Shown here: piece by piece, positions 26,100 through 35,429 of the stretch | Numbering within the stretch: the stretch's first letter is position 1 | Layout of the letters: each line of letters starts with the position of its first letter | NCBI RefSeq assembly: GCF_019448235.1 | Contig: NZ_CP080409.1 | Location: 1,364,001 to 1,428,000, forward strand | Reading direction: 5' to 3' | DNA from: Nocardioides panacisoli | Lineage (GTDB): Bacteria > Actinomycetota > Actinomycetes > Propionibacteriales > Nocardioidaceae | DNA: 64,000 nucleotides | Notes under the pieces: generated by a model | Seen by the model: the letters and a program-made list of their open reading frames with translations, nothing else | Databases searched by the model: none | What the model was told of the DNA's origin: nothing | Position numbers and translations under genes: made by a program

Positions 26100-26663
26100 T
26101 CAGCCGGCCTTCGCGGCCGCCTTCTTCTCCTTCTTGTAGTCGCGCACCTTCTGCAGGCTGTCGGGGTCCACGACGTCCGCGACGGAGCGGTGGCCCTCCA
26201 GTGCGTAGTCGCCCGCGACGGCCTCCCACCCGTCGGGGCGTACGTCGAGCTGCTTGGCGAGGAGCGCGACGAAGATCTTCACCTTCTGCGGGCCGAACCC
26301 GGGCAGCGCCTTGAGCCGTTTGGCCAGGTCCTTGGCGTCGGCGGCCTCGGTCCAGATCCGCTCAGTGCGGCCGTCGTACTCCTCGACGACGATGCGGGCG
26401 AGGTCCTGCAGACGGCCGGCCATGGAGCCGGGGAACCGGTGGATCGCCGGCGTCGTCGCGCAGATCTCCTTGAACTCCTCCGGGTCCGCACCCGCGATCG
26501 CGGTCGGGTCGAAGTTGCCGAAGCGGTCCTTGACCTTGGCGCCGCCGCGGAAGGCATGCTCCATCGGGTACTGCTGGTCCAGCATCATGCCGGCGAGCAG
26601 CGCGAAGGGTGAGTCGGTCAGCAGCTGGTCGGCGGCCTCGTCGCCGGTGATGTGGATGGCCAT
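26100..26663 (-). CDS. HhH-GPD-type base excision repair protein
   Basis: 187 residues of the actinobacterial HhH-GPD family (TIGR03252-like). N-terminal [15 protein letters not shown] and [16 protein letters not shown] fit the family, and the helix-hairpin-helix is [14 protein letters not shown]. The catalytic Asp region follows at LDVRPDGWE. It probably recognises damaged bases, but the substrate is undefined for this family. ATG 26663 was chosen because homology begins there. The C-terminus is Lys/Ala-rich. Confidence 0.85.
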   Translation of the reverse strand: MAIHITGDEAADQLLTDSPFALLAGMMLDQQYPMEHAFRGGAKVKDRFGNFDPTAIAGADPEEFKEICATTPAIHRFPGSMAGRLQDLARIVVEEYDGRTERIWTEAADAKDLAKRLKALPGFGPQKVKIFVALLAKQLDVRPDGWEAVAGDYALEGHRSVADVVDPDSLQKVRDYKKEKKAAAKAG

Positions 26664-26790
26664 GGGCGCATTCTCCCAGAGCCGGAGCGTGGCCGTTCGT
26701 CCACAGGGCGGGGTCGACTTGGTTGCGCCCCGGGCGCGGCCGTGGAACCGTGCAAGTCGTTCGTGCTCCACGTCTCCGGAGGTTCGCACC

Positions 26791-27330
26791 ATGGTGCGCA
26801 GGCCGTACGCCGCCACCGCCGCGCTCGCCCTCGCCCTCACGGCGGCCGGCTGCGGCAACGACGCCCCCGCCGAGGAACCCGAGGCGTCCAGTACGCCGCC
26901 CACCTCGGCCGCCTCCTCCCCCAGCCCCACCGATGAGCCGACCGAGAAGGCTCTTGGTCCGTTGCAAACGGTGCGGGCATGGGTGAAGGCGTATAACCGA
27001 ACGGTCGACACAGGCGATCCGATGGACGTGCGTGAACTCACTGCAGCGGCCTGCGAGACGTGCGAGAACCTGCTCGCGCCGGTGCTTGAAACACACAGCA
27101 ACGGTGGGTCCTACGACGACCCAGGCTGGAAGGTCATCGACGTCTCCCGCGACCGGGACTGGCCAGACTCACGCACGGTCGCCGCAGCGATTCGATTCCC
27201 CGCGGGCCAAGTCACTAAGAGTTCGGGAGCAAAGCCGAAGTCCTACCCCGCTGAGGACCACATCATCTCGTTCGAGCTGCAGGGGGGTGACAGCGAATGG
27301 CGCATCTCCGAAATCGTGTTCTTGGAGTGA
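26791..27330 (+). CDS. DUF6318 family lipoprotein
   Basis: 179 residues starting ATG 26791 behind CGGAGG. The signal peptide PYAATAALALALTAAGC ends in a lipobox with Cys at about 21, followed by a Pro/Thr/Ser linker. The globular part (TVRAWVKAYNRTVDTGDPMD; CETCENLL) matches DUF6318, small surface lipoproteins of Nocardioides and relatives. Function unknown. Bases from about 26940 on are less GC-rich than the neighbours, suggesting a recombined segment. It overlaps the next gene by 34 nt. Confidence 0.8.
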   Translation: MVRRPYAATAALALALTAAGCGNDAPAEEPEASSTPPTSAASSPSPTDEPTEKALGPLQTVRAWVKAYNRTVDTGDPMDVRELTAAACETCENLLAPVLETHSNGGSYDDPGWKVIDVSRDRDWPDSRTVAAAIRFPAGQVTKSSGAKPKSYPAEDHIISFELQGGDSEWRISEIVFLE

Positions 27331-28109
27331 TCGTCGTCTTCACTAGCCTCTCGGCCGTCGCGATCACCGTGAGCGACGGTATGAACCGGCGTGCAATCGC
27401 CAACCATTGCCACACGAAGACCGTCACCAAGATCGTGAAGGACGAGCCTGTGGCAACCGCAGTAAAGGTCTGTGGTCCATCGAGTGCCCACGGCTACTCG
27501 TCTGGAGCGGAGACTAGTGCACAGTCACCCCAAGAGTTCGAGACCAGCGAGCCGAGCTCCTGCGAGTACTGGGCAAACGAGTACGACTTGGCAATCGGTG
27601 ACGACTTCCAATGCGGCGACCACATCCTCCTCGAAGGCGACGAAGAAACTGCCGCACCCCAGCTCACGCCGGGCCTGATCCGGCAGGCGGTGGACTCGTT
27701 CGAGATCCCGGCCCCGGAGATGGTGATCCAGCCGCCGGACGGCGAGACGCTGGTCAACTTCGACACGAACTTCTACACCGAGTCCGAGGTGCTGCGCCGC
27801 AGCACGACCCTGCTGGGTCAGTCGATCGAGTTCCGGATCATTCCGCAGTCCTACACCTGGCGCTTCGGTGACGGCAGCGCACGGACGACGCAGACGCCGG
27901 GCGCGCCGTACCCGGCGCTGGACGTGACCCACCGCTACCTGCAGAAGGGCACCTTCCAGCCGCAGCTGACAACGACGTACACGGCGGAGTACCGGGTCAA
28001 CGGCGGCGGCTGGGCCACCGTGCCGGGCGAGCTCACCGTCGCGGATGCGCCGCAGTCGCTGGAGGCGACCACGGCCTCCCCCGTGCTGGTCGCACCGGAC
28101 GGGAACTGA
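27297..28109 (+). CDS. Secreted protein with PKD-like domain
   Basis: 270 residues. An N-terminal hydrophobic segment (VLGVIVVFTSLSAVAITVS) acts as signal or anchor, followed by a spacer with several Cys. The C-terminal half has the PKD signature (SYTWRFGDGSARTTQTPG; VTHRYLQKGTFQPQ), a beta-sandwich found in extracellular proteins. It follows the DUF6318 lipoprotein gene with a 34-nt overlap, a pairing seen in Nocardioides-type genomes. The 5' third is lower in GC than the 3' part, so the gene looks mosaic. Confidence 0.82.
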   Translation: MAHLRNRVLGVIVVFTSLSAVAITVSDGMNRRAIANHCHTKTVTKIVKDEPVATAVKVCGPSSAHGYSSGAETSAQSPQEFETSEPSSCEYWANEYDLAIGDDFQCGDHILLEGDEETAAPQLTPGLIRQAVDSFEIPAPEMVIQPPDGETLVNFDTNFYTESEVLRRSTTLLGQSIEFRIIPQSYTWRFGDGSARTTQTPGAPYPALDVTHRYLQKGTFQPQLTTTYTAEYRVNGGGWATVPGELTVADAPQSLEATTASPVLVAPDGN

Positions 28110-28117
28110 CCGATCGC

Positions 28118-28417
28118 TCAGGCGCTCCAGCCGAGCGCGAAGGCGCCGCCGAAGATCACCACGAAGTAGATGATGATCGACACGACGCCCACGACGGGCA
28201 GCCGCTCCGGGTAGTGCGACCACCACACGACGCACAGGCTCAGCAGGAACGCCCAGACGAGCATCAGCCCGAGCACCCCCCACCACGGGGCGACGGTGCC
28301 GCTGGTGGCGTACAGGAAGAACGACGCCGCCATCAGGATCATCCCGAGGAAGGGCTTGAACGAGACCTTGTTGGGGTTGTGGGGCTGGACGCGTCGGCGG
28401 CGCTGGATCAACCTCAC
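28118..28417 (-). CDS. Small integral membrane protein
   Basis: 99 residues. A basic N-terminus (RLIQRRRRVQPHNPNK) precedes three hydrophobic helices (FLGMILMAASFFLYATSG; GVLGLMLVWAFLLSLCVVW; VVGVVSIIIYFVVIFGG). GTG 28417 overlaps the stop of the preceding gene (GTGA). No enzymatic motif. Function unknown. Confidence 0.75.
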   Translation of the reverse strand: MRLIQRRRRVQPHNPNKVSFKPFLGMILMAASFFLYATSGTVAPWWGVLGLMLVWAFLLSLCVVWWSHYPERLPVVGVVSIIIYFVVIFGGAFALGWSA

Positions 28418-28605
28418 TCCCCCGACTCGATCTCGTCGTTCCAGTCGGGGTCGTTCTCCCACGCCTCGGTCCGACGGGCGGCGAGCTCGAGCGCCTCGGA
28501 CGCCTCGGCGTAGGTGTCGTACGGGCCGAGGCGCTCCTTGTTGGCGCAGCCCTCGTCCTCGCGCTCGACGCGGTTGTGCTTGATGCAGTACCAGTACGCC
28601 GTCAT
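28414..28605 (-). CDS. Small conserved actinobacterial protein
   Basis: 63 residues: MTAYWYCIKHNRVEREDEGC, then NKERLGPYDTYAEASEALEL and an acidic C-terminus. The aromatic start and GPYDTYAEASEAL helix are conserved in actinobacteria; members are sometimes mislabelled as methionine aminopeptidase. Coupled to the membrane protein downstream. Confidence 0.75.
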   Translation of the reverse strand: MTAYWYCIKHNRVEREDEGCANKERLGPYDTYAEASEALELAARRTEAWENDPDWNDEIESGE

Positions 28606-28614
28606 GCGGCGAAC

Positions 28615-29403
28615 CTACCGCGGCGCGACCGCGTCGAGCAGGTCAGTGACGCCGCGTGCCAGCTTGTCGGCGTAGGAGGCGAACACGTCGCGGCGCACCT
28701 CCAGCATCACCGCCTGCACCGCAGCGTCGGTCCCGCGGTGGCGCGGCGGCACGTAGCAGCCCGCGAAGGGGGTGTCGACCAGGACGCGGCCCGACGGCGT
28801 GACGGGGCGCATCGCACCGATGGCTGCGTCCCGCAACGAGCGCGGCGTGTGGAAGTCGTCCACACCGACCGCCACCTCCGGCCGCGGGCGGCCGTCGTCC
28901 ATCTCGTAGGGCAACGGGTCCTGCGGGTAGGAGTGCAGGTCGATCACCGTCACCTCACCGGCCACGGCCAAGCGCTCGTCGACCAGGTCCGCGAGCGCCT
29001 CGACGTACGGCGTGAAGTAGTCGTCGATGAGCGCTTCGCGCTGGGCATCGGTGGGCTGGCGCAACTGGCTCAGGTCACTGGTGCGCTCGTACACCACCGC
29101 GTCGAGCTCGACGGGACGGATCCGCTCGAGGTCGTCGATGAACCGCTCCGGGTCGACGACGAGCCGTGAGAGGTGGTTGACGAAGATCCACGGCCGGACT
29201 CCGGCGAGGTCCGCTGCCTCGCGGGCGAGGTTGTCCGTGCCGGCATCGGTGACGTGTTGCAACTCGGCCGCGAGCGCGTCGTCGTCGAGCAGGATGCCTT
29301 CACGGACGTCGGCGGGGATGTGGGTCGAGGCGTGAGGGACGTGCAGCACCACTGGGGCGTCCGGGTCCCCCGGGATCACCTCGAACGGGCTGTGGGTGCT
29401 CAT
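28615..29403 (-). CDS. N-formylglutamate amidohydrolase family protein
   Basis: 262 residues. The family hydrolyses N-formyl-L-glutamate or related amides, often in histidine breakdown. Metal-site motifs include VLHVPHASTHIP near the N-terminus, FVNHLSRLVVDPERF in the middle, VTVIDLHSYP, and a late CYVPPRHRG. ATG 29403 is preferred to 29424 because homology starts at FEVIPGDPDAPVVLHVPH. No hut genes are adjacent, so the substrate is open. Confidence 0.85.
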   Translation of the reverse strand: MSTHSPFEVIPGDPDAPVVLHVPHASTHIPADVREGILLDDDALAAELQHVTDAGTDNLAREAADLAGVRPWIFVNHLSRLVVDPERFIDDLERIRPVELDAVVYERTSDLSQLRQPTDAQREALIDDYFTPYVEALADLVDERLAVAGEVTVIDLHSYPQDPLPYEMDDGRPRPEVAVGVDDFHTPRSLRDAAIGAMRPVTPSGRVLVDTPFAGCYVPPRHRGTDAAVQAVMLEVRRDVFASYADKLARGVTDLLDAVAPR

Positions 29404-29445
29404 GTCCTCGACCGTAGGACGCACCTCCGGCAGATTCGAACGGGT

Positions 29446-30717
29446 TCACCCCTGTCGTCGGAAGTGTGCTTCCTCACCGTCCCAGTGGTGGTCGTACTGC
29501 GGGTCGTGTGCGCGGTGGTGGTGGAACGAGCACAGTGTGGCCAGGTCCGCGAGGTCCGTCGTGCCGCCCTCTGCCCAGGTACGGCGCTTGTGGTGCGCCT
29601 CGCACCAGGCCGTGGGGATGTCGCACCCGGCTGCCTGACAGGCCGTGTGCGTCGCAGTGTGGGCGGTGCGCTGCGCCGCGGTGAAGAGCCGTTGACTGCG
29701 CCCGAGATCGAGCACGCGCCCATGCCCGTCCAGCACGGCCGGTTGGAGGCCGTGCTGGCACGCGAGGCGGCGTACGGCGGAGGTCGAGAGCCGCTCACCG
29801 GTGTCGAGCTGCGCGGCGCCCACCTCCGCGCGCAGTCGCCGCTCATCGATGGTGACGACCAGGCTGACGGGCGTGCCGCCGTGGGTGGGCAAGCCGTCGA
29901 CCGGCAGGTGCTCGAGGAGCTGGCAGAACGCCTCGCCCTGTCGCTCGGTGTGGCTACGTCGGTCGTCATCGCCGTTGACGCTGTCGTCGTCCGCCGCCCG
30001 GCGGGGGTTGCTGATGGCCGCCAGCGCCTTGCGCAGCAGGTCGGCGGCGTGGTCGGGCAGCTCGGCACGAATGCGCGTGCGGCCCGGCCCGGCACGAAGG
30101 AAGCGCAGTTCGGTGCGTTCGCGGGCACGCCGCTCCTCGGCGCGGAGCAGCCGGCCCTCGATCTCGTCGGCGACCTCGGGTGCGGTGACCTCGAGAATGC
30201 GACGGCCGAGCACGCGCACCTCTCGTGGGCGGTGGTCGGCGGCGAGCTTGACGAGGTCGCACTCAGCGCGGGCCACGAGGTCACGTCGGCCCTCGGCGTC
30301 GTGGCCGGGGATGTCGGCGGGCAGCTCCTCGACGGCGTCGACGACGGCCCGCGCGTGTGCCAGCGAGATGTCGCCCGTTGCGGCCGCGCGGGCCGGGACC
30401 GGGTGCTCCCGGAGCCGCTCGCCAAGTCGCTCGACGCCGACGTACCGCGCGTGGGGCACGCGCTGCCGGTGGGCCAACCACGCGCCCGCGGATCGTGCCG
30501 CCCCCGATTGGGCAACGTCGTCGGAGACGGCCAGCGTGTCGGCGATGCGCGCCTCCACGCGCTGCTCGACGCGGGCCAGGCAACCCAACAGCTCGGCCTT
30601 GTCGTCGGTCGAGAGGTAGAGCGGGTCTGCCGCATCGGTGTCGTCGAGCGCGGCCAGCATCCGGTCGGCAGCCGCGAGGAGCGGATGCCTCGTCGAACCG
30701 GATGCGTGCCAACTCAT
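29446..30717 (-). CDS. DUF222 / HNH endonuclease (13E12 repeat type)
   Basis: 423 residues. The N-terminal two-thirds are the DUF222 domain, named for the REP13E12 proteins of M. tuberculosis. The C-terminal HNH nuclease contains CDIPTAWCEAHHKRRTWAEG and LCSFHHHRAHD, with zinc Cys and catalytic His present. These genes are multicopy in many actinobacteria and behave like selfish or recombination-prone elements. The start is taken at MSWHASGSTRHP (30717); the in-frame upstream extension lacks homology. No flanking direct repeats were seen. Confidence 0.88.
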   Translation of the reverse strand: MSWHASGSTRHPLLAAADRMLAALDDTDAADPLYLSTDDKAELLGCLARVEQRVEARIADTLAVSDDVAQSGAARSAGAWLAHRQRVPHARYVGVERLGERLREHPVPARAAATGDISLAHARAVVDAVEELPADIPGHDAEGRRDLVARAECDLVKLAADHRPREVRVLGRRILEVTAPEVADEIEGRLLRAEERRARERTELRFLRAGPGRTRIRAELPDHAADLLRKALAAISNPRRAADDDSVNGDDDRRSHTERQGEAFCQLLEHLPVDGLPTHGGTPVSLVVTIDERRLRAEVGAAQLDTGERLSTSAVRRLACQHGLQPAVLDGHGRVLDLGRSQRLFTAAQRTAHTATHTACQAAGCDIPTAWCEAHHKRRTWAEGGTTDLADLATLCSFHHHRAHDPQYDHHWDGEEAHFRRQG

Positions 30718-30829
30718 GTCACTGACGCTAGCCGCGACCACCGACATCCGACCGCGCTCGGCGAGGTCGGCGAGGTCGCCTGTGGAGAACTCGCAACGCA
30801 CGCCGCAGTCCCGACGACGAGCGTGTGCC

Positions 30830-31687
30830 TCAGGCGGGCCGGAGCACCTCATGGAGACGAAGAGTCGTTTCCTCCACGTCGATGTCGCCGGCGTCCTGGC
30901 GCAGTCGCTTGTAGAGCCGCTTGGGCCAGAGAACCTTGATGTCGCGCATCACGAACGATCCGTCCAACAGGGGCCAGTCAGCATCGATGAAGCACAGCGC
31001 GCCCTGAACCGGCACATCTGGCACCACGGATCGCACGACCTCGACCTGCTTGATCACCCCGTCCACCAGCTTCGTGCGGTCTCGGCCCGCAACCATCAGC
31101 TTCTCCACGCGAGGTCGGAGCACCCCGCCCTCGACTCGGTGCGTCGGACGACCCTTGTACTTCTTGGCGTCAATCACCCAGACCCCGGCTGACGTGACCG
31201 CCAGGTGGTCGATGTTCGCCCGTGTGCCGGGGACGCCCCGATCGTGGAGCGTGGCGATGCCGTCCTCGGCGAGTCGGTCCAGCGATCGTCCCAGTTGCTC
31301 TTCGCCGATCGCACCGGTCTCCCACGCCTTGATGCTCTGCTCCTCCTCGAAGACCGCCAACAGCAAGCCGCCGATGCGTGGGAATCGCTCGCGGACCCGC
31401 TTGTCGCGAGCAGCCATTCGACGCTCGTACTCCCGCCTGGCCGAGGCGCCCGCACCCGCGCCCGAGATCGTCTCCTGCGTGCGCTCGGGTTCGGATCGGC
31501 CCCGAGCGTCGGGAGGCGAAGCCTCGGCGGAGTCGGATCGGGAGGCATCGTCACACGACAAGCAACGCACGGTCTTCGTGTCGCGCTCGTAGAGCGCCTC
31601 GGTGCGAGCGGCCAGCTCAACGTTGCACACCCGGCAGGTGCCGGCGTACCGAAGCCGCATCTGCTTGACGTTCTCTCCGGTCACCAT
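30830..31687 (-). CDS. NERD (nuclease-related) domain protein
   Basis: 285 residues. The N-terminal mini zinc finger uses Cys of CRVC and CLSC. The NERD domain follows at about 125-240: ETGAIGEEQLGRSLDRL, TRANIDHLAVTSAGVWVIDAKKYKG, with the Asp and Lys of a restriction-like nuclease fold. It is linked to DNA processing or defence; the activity is untested. Start either ATG 31687 or ATG 31660, the latter about 12 nt after GGAGAG. Confidence 0.82.
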   Translation of the reverse strand: MVTGENVKQMRLRYAGTCRVCNVELAARTEALYERDTKTVRCLSCDDASRSDSAEASPPDARGRSEPERTQETISGAGAGASARREYERRMAARDKRVRERFPRIGGLLLAVFEEEQSIKAWETGAIGEEQLGRSLDRLAEDGIATLHDRGVPGTRANIDHLAVTSAGVWVIDAKKYKGRPTHRVEGGVLRPRVEKLMVAGRDRTKLVDGVIKQVEVVRSVVPDVPVQGALCFIDADWPLLDGSFVMRDIKVLWPKRLYKRLRQDAGDIDVEETTLRLHEVLRPA

Positions 31688-31868
31688 CGGACGGTATCGA
31701 GGGCGCCCGACGCATTCGCGAGCATTGCCGAAAAACCCTCGACAGCTCAGTCGCCGTGTACCTAGCGTCACCCGCGTGATGCAGCAGTACGTCTTCCACC
31801 TGGGCTGACTCGCCCCGCCCCGAGCGCTGCCGCCCGGCAGCGCCACCGAGTCAACCCTTGGAGGAAGC

Positions 31869-32474
31869 ATGTTGCTGCTCGTCTCCGGCGCCTCCGGCGT
31901 CGGCAAGTCCACTGCGCGGCTCCACGCCCGCCACCTGCTGCCGGACACGTTCGATCCGGTGGAGTTCATGATGCTCACCGAGATCCCGCCGGTGCCGACG
32001 GTCGCGTGGCGCCAGCAGCAGACCGAGGAGGTCGTACGCCGCTCGGTCGACCTGGCCGGGGAGGGTCGCCACGTGTTGTTCGCGGGTGACCCGGTGCCGG
32101 CCGGCGAGGTCGTCGCGGCGCCGTCGGCGGACCGGGTCGAGGTCGCCGTGCTGCTGCTCGACGCGTCCGCGGAAGCGCAGACTGCACGGCTGCGTGCGGC
32201 CGGCCATCCCGAGGAGCTGTTGGATCGCCACGTGGCGTTCGCCGACTGGCTGCGCCGCCACGCGACCGACCCGACGTGCGTGCCCGAGGCGGTCACCACC
32301 GACGCCTGGGAGGAGATGCGCTGGGACCGCTGGGTCGGCCGCGGCGACCTCCCCGGATGGGAGATGACCGTGTTCGACACGACGGACCTCACCGGCGAAC
32401 AGGTCGGACGGACTGTCGCCGACTGGGCGCAGGACGCGGTGGCCGGCCGCGCGCCGATCCTGCGGGTGGCCTGA
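31869..32474 (+). CDS. P-loop NTPase / small kinase-like protein
   Basis: 201 residues starting ATG 31869 behind TTGGAGGA. The Walker A motif is LLLVSGASGVGKSTAR at the N-terminus, and a lid-like arginine-rich helix follows (AQTARLRAAGHPEELLDRH). The size and fold fit nucleoside or shikimate kinase-like P-loop proteins of unassigned substrate. It stands alone between divergent and convergent genes. Confidence 0.78.
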   Translation: MLLLVSGASGVGKSTARLHARHLLPDTFDPVEFMMLTEIPPVPTVAWRQQQTEEVVRRSVDLAGEGRHVLFAGDPVPAGEVVAAPSADRVEVAVLLLDASAEAQTARLRAAGHPEELLDRHVAFADWLRRHATDPTCVPEAVTTDAWEEMRWDRWVGRGDLPGWEMTVFDTTDLTGEQVGRTVADWAQDAVAGRAPILRVA

Positions 32475-32489
32475 GCACGCGGCGTGGGG

Positions 32490-33212
32490 TCAGGCCTCGC
32501 TGGCCTCCTCCAGCGAGACCGGCTCCACGCCGCTGCCGAAGAACAGCGCGTAGCTCACTCCGGCCAGCACCGCGCCGACCACCGGCGCGAGCAGGAAGAC
32601 CCACAGTTGGATCAACGCGTCGGAGCCGGCGAAGAGCGCCTGGCTTATCGAGCGGGCCGGGTTGACCGAGGTGTTGCTGACCGGGATCGAGATGAGGTGG
32701 ATCAGCGTCAGCGCGAGGCCGATCGCCAACGGTGCGAACCCCCTCGGGGCACGGGTGTCGGTCGCGCCGAGGATGACGTAGAGGAAGAAGGCGGTCAGCA
32801 CCACCTCGGCGATGATCACCGACCAGAGCGCGTAGCCCATGGGTGAGTGGTCGCCGTACCCGTTGGCGGCGAAGCCGTCGGAGGCGCTGAAGCCGTCGGT
32901 GCCGCTGGCGATGGCGAAGAGCACCGCGGCAGCGGCGGTGGCGCCGACGACCTGCGTGGCGACGTACGCGGGCACGTCCTTGGCGTCGAACCGCCTGGCC
33001 AGCGTGACACCGATGGTGACGGCGGGGTTGAAGTGGCCGCCGGAGACGTGGCCGACGGCGTAGGCCATGGTGAGGACGGTGAGGCCGAAGGCGAACGCGA
33101 CGCCGATGAAGCCGACCTGTTCGCCGGCGAGGACGGCGGTGCCACAGCCGCCGAGGACCAACCAGAAGGTGCCGAAGAACTCGGCGGCAAGGCGCTGCTG
33201 CATGGGGGCCAT
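32490..33212 (-). CDS. aqpZ: Aquaporin (MIP family)
   Basis: 240 residues with six membrane helices and both pore loops: GGHFNPAVT in the first half and SVNPARS in the second. The short loops and the lack of the Asp typical of glycerol facilitators favour a water channel of the AqpZ type. The start is ATG 33212 ([19 protein letters not shown]). The C-terminus is short and acidic. Confidence 0.92.
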   Translation of the reverse strand: MAPMQQRLAAEFFGTFWLVLGGCGTAVLAGEQVGFIGVAFAFGLTVLTMAYAVGHVSGGHFNPAVTIGVTLARRFDAKDVPAYVATQVVGATAAAAVLFAIASGTDGFSASDGFAANGYGDHSPMGYALWSVIIAEVVLTAFFLYVILGATDTRAPRGFAPLAIGLALTLIHLISIPVSNTSVNPARSISQALFAGSDALIQLWVFLLAPVVGAVLAGVSYALFFGSGVEPVSLEEASEA

Positions 33213-33338
33213 CGCACGACCTCTCCCGTGATCGGCGCGGGGCGCCGTCGCCCGGTCCACCCGGGCCCGCCTTCATTGTGATCCAGGTCACACTCGAATG
33301 CCAGAGGTCTCATCGGCACGGCCCGGGGAGATGGCAGC

Positions 33339-34352
33339 ATGGCGCCACCCATGAGCCCTCCTCCCCCGCCCCACGACCGCCGGCTGTTGCTCGCCGTCGA
33401 CGCGCCGTCGCTGCTGCACCGCAACCACCACGCGCGGGCGACCTCCGGGCTGCGGGACCGGTCGGGCCGCCCGGCGTGGGCGCTGCACGGGATGCTGCGC
33501 CAGATCCTGGACGCGATCGACCAGTTCACCCCGGACGCGGTGCTCTTCGGGTTGGACGACCGGGAGTCGTCGGTGCGGGCGGAGTGGTACCCCGACTACA
33601 AGGCGGGTCGCGCCGAGAAGGACCCGGCGCTGGTGGAGCAGCTCGGCCGCGCCGGGGCGCTGCTGGACGCACTGGGCCTGGCGACGGTCACGCCGCCCGG
33701 GTTGGAGGCCGACGACGTCAACGCGTCGGCGGCGGCCTGGGCGCGGGAGCACGGCTGGAACTGCGTCATCGTCACCTCCGACCGCGACGCGTTCGCGCTC
33801 ATCGACGACCACACCCGCGTGCTGCGGCTGATCGACGGCGGCATCGGCGGCTCCCCGCTGCTCACCCCGGCCCGGCTGCACACGATGTACGGCGTCGCCG
33901 CCGAGCACTACCTCGACTACGCGGCGCTGCGCGGGGACGCCAGCGACAACCTGCCCGGTGTACGCGGCATCGGCGAGAAGTCGGCCGCCACCCTGCTCGC
34001 GGTCGCGGGGTCGATGGACGTGGTATGGGCGGACATCGACGCGTGCGGCGGCGAGACGCTGGTGGCGGCAATGGACTCGTGGTGCGAGGAGCGGGGCGTA
34101 CGCCGCATCGGCGCCGGGGTCGTGCGCAAGCTGGCCGCGCCGGACGCGCGGGAGCGGTTCGACTTCAACCGCCGCATCATGGTGTGCCGCGACGACGTGG
34201 CGCTCGGCATCACCCCGGACGTACCGGGTACGCCGGGCCTGCTGCCGCTGCACCCGGACCGGGTGGCGCGGGTGGTCGGACACCTGGACGTGGTCGCGAC
34301 CACCGACCTGGCGCTGCGGGTGCTGACCCAGCCGCCGACGCCGTCGCGGTGA
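33339..34352 (+). CDS. 5'-3' exonuclease (FEN/PolA N-terminal type)
   Basis: 337 residues of the flap/5' nuclease family. Acidic metal-site motifs are conserved: LLAVDAPSLLHR, LFGLDDRESSVRAEWYPDYK, PGLEADDVNASAA, IVTSDRDAFALID and the H3TH motif RGDASDNLPGVRGIGEKSA. It has no polymerase domain, so it acts alone, probably in RNA primer or flap removal. ATG 33339 or 33351 could start it. Confidence 0.92.
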   Translation: MAPPMSPPPPPHDRRLLLAVDAPSLLHRNHHARATSGLRDRSGRPAWALHGMLRQILDAIDQFTPDAVLFGLDDRESSVRAEWYPDYKAGRAEKDPALVEQLGRAGALLDALGLATVTPPGLEADDVNASAAAWAREHGWNCVIVTSDRDAFALIDDHTRVLRLIDGGIGGSPLLTPARLHTMYGVAAEHYLDYAALRGDASDNLPGVRGIGEKSAATLLAVAGSMDVVWADIDACGGETLVAAMDSWCEERGVRRIGAGVVRKLAAPDARERFDFNRRIMVCRDDVALGITPDVPGTPGLLPLHPDRVARVVGHLDVVATTDLALRVLTQPPTPSR

Positions 34353-34355
34353 TCC

Positions 34356-35090
34356 TCAGGGGCCGGTGTCGATGCGGCTGGTGAACTCGTACGGGATGCC
34401 GTGCTCGTCCAGCCAGGCGATCTCGCCACCACCGGCCAGCACGGGCCCGTACGCCGTCGCGAGGGTGCGGACGTCGACGTCACTCGGCGCGTCGAGCGCG
34501 GTGCGCAGCAGCGGGAACGCGGCGGCGGGGATGACGAGGACGTAGGCGTACTCGCGGATGCCGGGCAGGCCGCCGATGTCCTGGCCGGTGATCAGCAGGG
34601 CGCCCTGGTCGTCGTAGTCGGCCCACACGGTGAGGGTGCCCGCGTGGTGCAGCAGCGAGACCGGGGAGGCGAGCATCGGGGTGGTCGCCTCGGGGACGGT
34701 GCCGCCGTCGTAGGCGAGGGTGCGGACGTCGGTGACGTCGAGGACCTCGGCGAGGGCGCAGCAGGCGAGGGCGGCGAACCCGGCGTACTGCGCCGGCGTA
34801 CCGACGAACCAGAAGCACTGCTGCTCCCCCACGGGTGGGTGGAACCCGAGCTCGAGCAGCGCGAACTCGTCCTCGTCGGTGAGGCGGCAGAAGTCGTCGA
34901 GGAAGGTGTTGGAGGAGACCTCGATGAGCAGCCGGTCCTCGGCGTGGGTGAGGCGCACGAACGGGGTGGCGACGTCGGCCTCGGGCGGCGCGTCGACCCA
35001 GATGATGAGGAACTCGTCGGCGGCGAGCTGCTGCAGCCGCCACACCAGCGCCCGGAGGAACCAGTCGGCGGTGGGACCTGAGGAGCTCAT
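34356..35090 (-). CDS. TY-Chap-type putative peptide chaperone
   Basis: 244 residues starting MSSSGPTADWFLRALVWRLQ. Two alpha/beta repeats (IIWVDAPPEADVATPFVRL to FHPPVG; LTVWADYDDQGALLITGQ) resemble YbjN/CesT-like chaperones of the actinobacterial TY-Chap group, which are predicted to serve peptide-secretion or conflict systems. No toxin or secretion gene lies next to it. The family call is from pattern recall. Confidence 0.65.
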   Translation of the reverse strand: MSSSGPTADWFLRALVWRLQQLAADEFLIIWVDAPPEADVATPFVRLTHAEDRLLIEVSSNTFLDDFCRLTDEDEFALLELGFHPPVGEQQCFWFVGTPAQYAGFAALACCALAEVLDVTDVRTLAYDGGTVPEATTPMLASPVSLLHHAGTLTVWADYDDQGALLITGQDIGGLPGIREYAYVLVIPAAAFPLLRTALDAPSDVDVRTLATAYGPVLAGGGEIAWLDEHGIPYEFTSRIDTGP

Positions 35091-35177
35091 GTCCTCAATG
35101 TCCCACCGCCGATCGGTGGCTCCCAGCGTCGCGCGGGAGATTCCCCAGAAGTGGTGAGGGCGCCGCGGCGGGCGTCC

Positions 35178-35429
35178 TCAGGTGGCTTCGGGGTCGTAGT
35201 CGTGATGGTTGACGTAGGCGTCCGGACCGGGGTCGACCAGCGACACGTAGTGGGTGTCGGACCAGCGGACGCGGTACGGCGGGCTGCCGTCCCGGCGGCG
35301 TACCTGGAGCACGAGTCCGTCGCGGACGGGTGCGGCCGGGTCGGGGCCGGGGATGAAGATGCGGTCGCCGACGTGGACCTCGAGTCGCTGTCGGCGAGCG
35401 GTCTCGCGCGGGGCGTCGTCGATGCTCAT
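35178..35429 (-). CDS. DUF1918 family protein
   Basis: 83 residues with the DUF1918 core: VHVGDRIFIPGPDPAAPVRD, then YRVRWSDTHYVSLVDPGPDA, a small SH3-like barrel. Function unknown. Its ATG overlaps the upstream stop by one base (TGATG). Confidence 0.85.
   Translation of the reverse strand: MSIDDAPRETARRQRLEVHVGDRIFIPGPDPAAPVRDGLVLQVRRRDGSPPYRVRWSDTHYVSLVDPGPDAYVNHHDYDPEAT

Noticed and set aside
26663..27101. Longer HhH-GPD protein starting at 27101
   Set aside because: The extra N-terminus is antisense to the DUF6318 gene and has no homology; ATG 26663 starts the conserved sequence.
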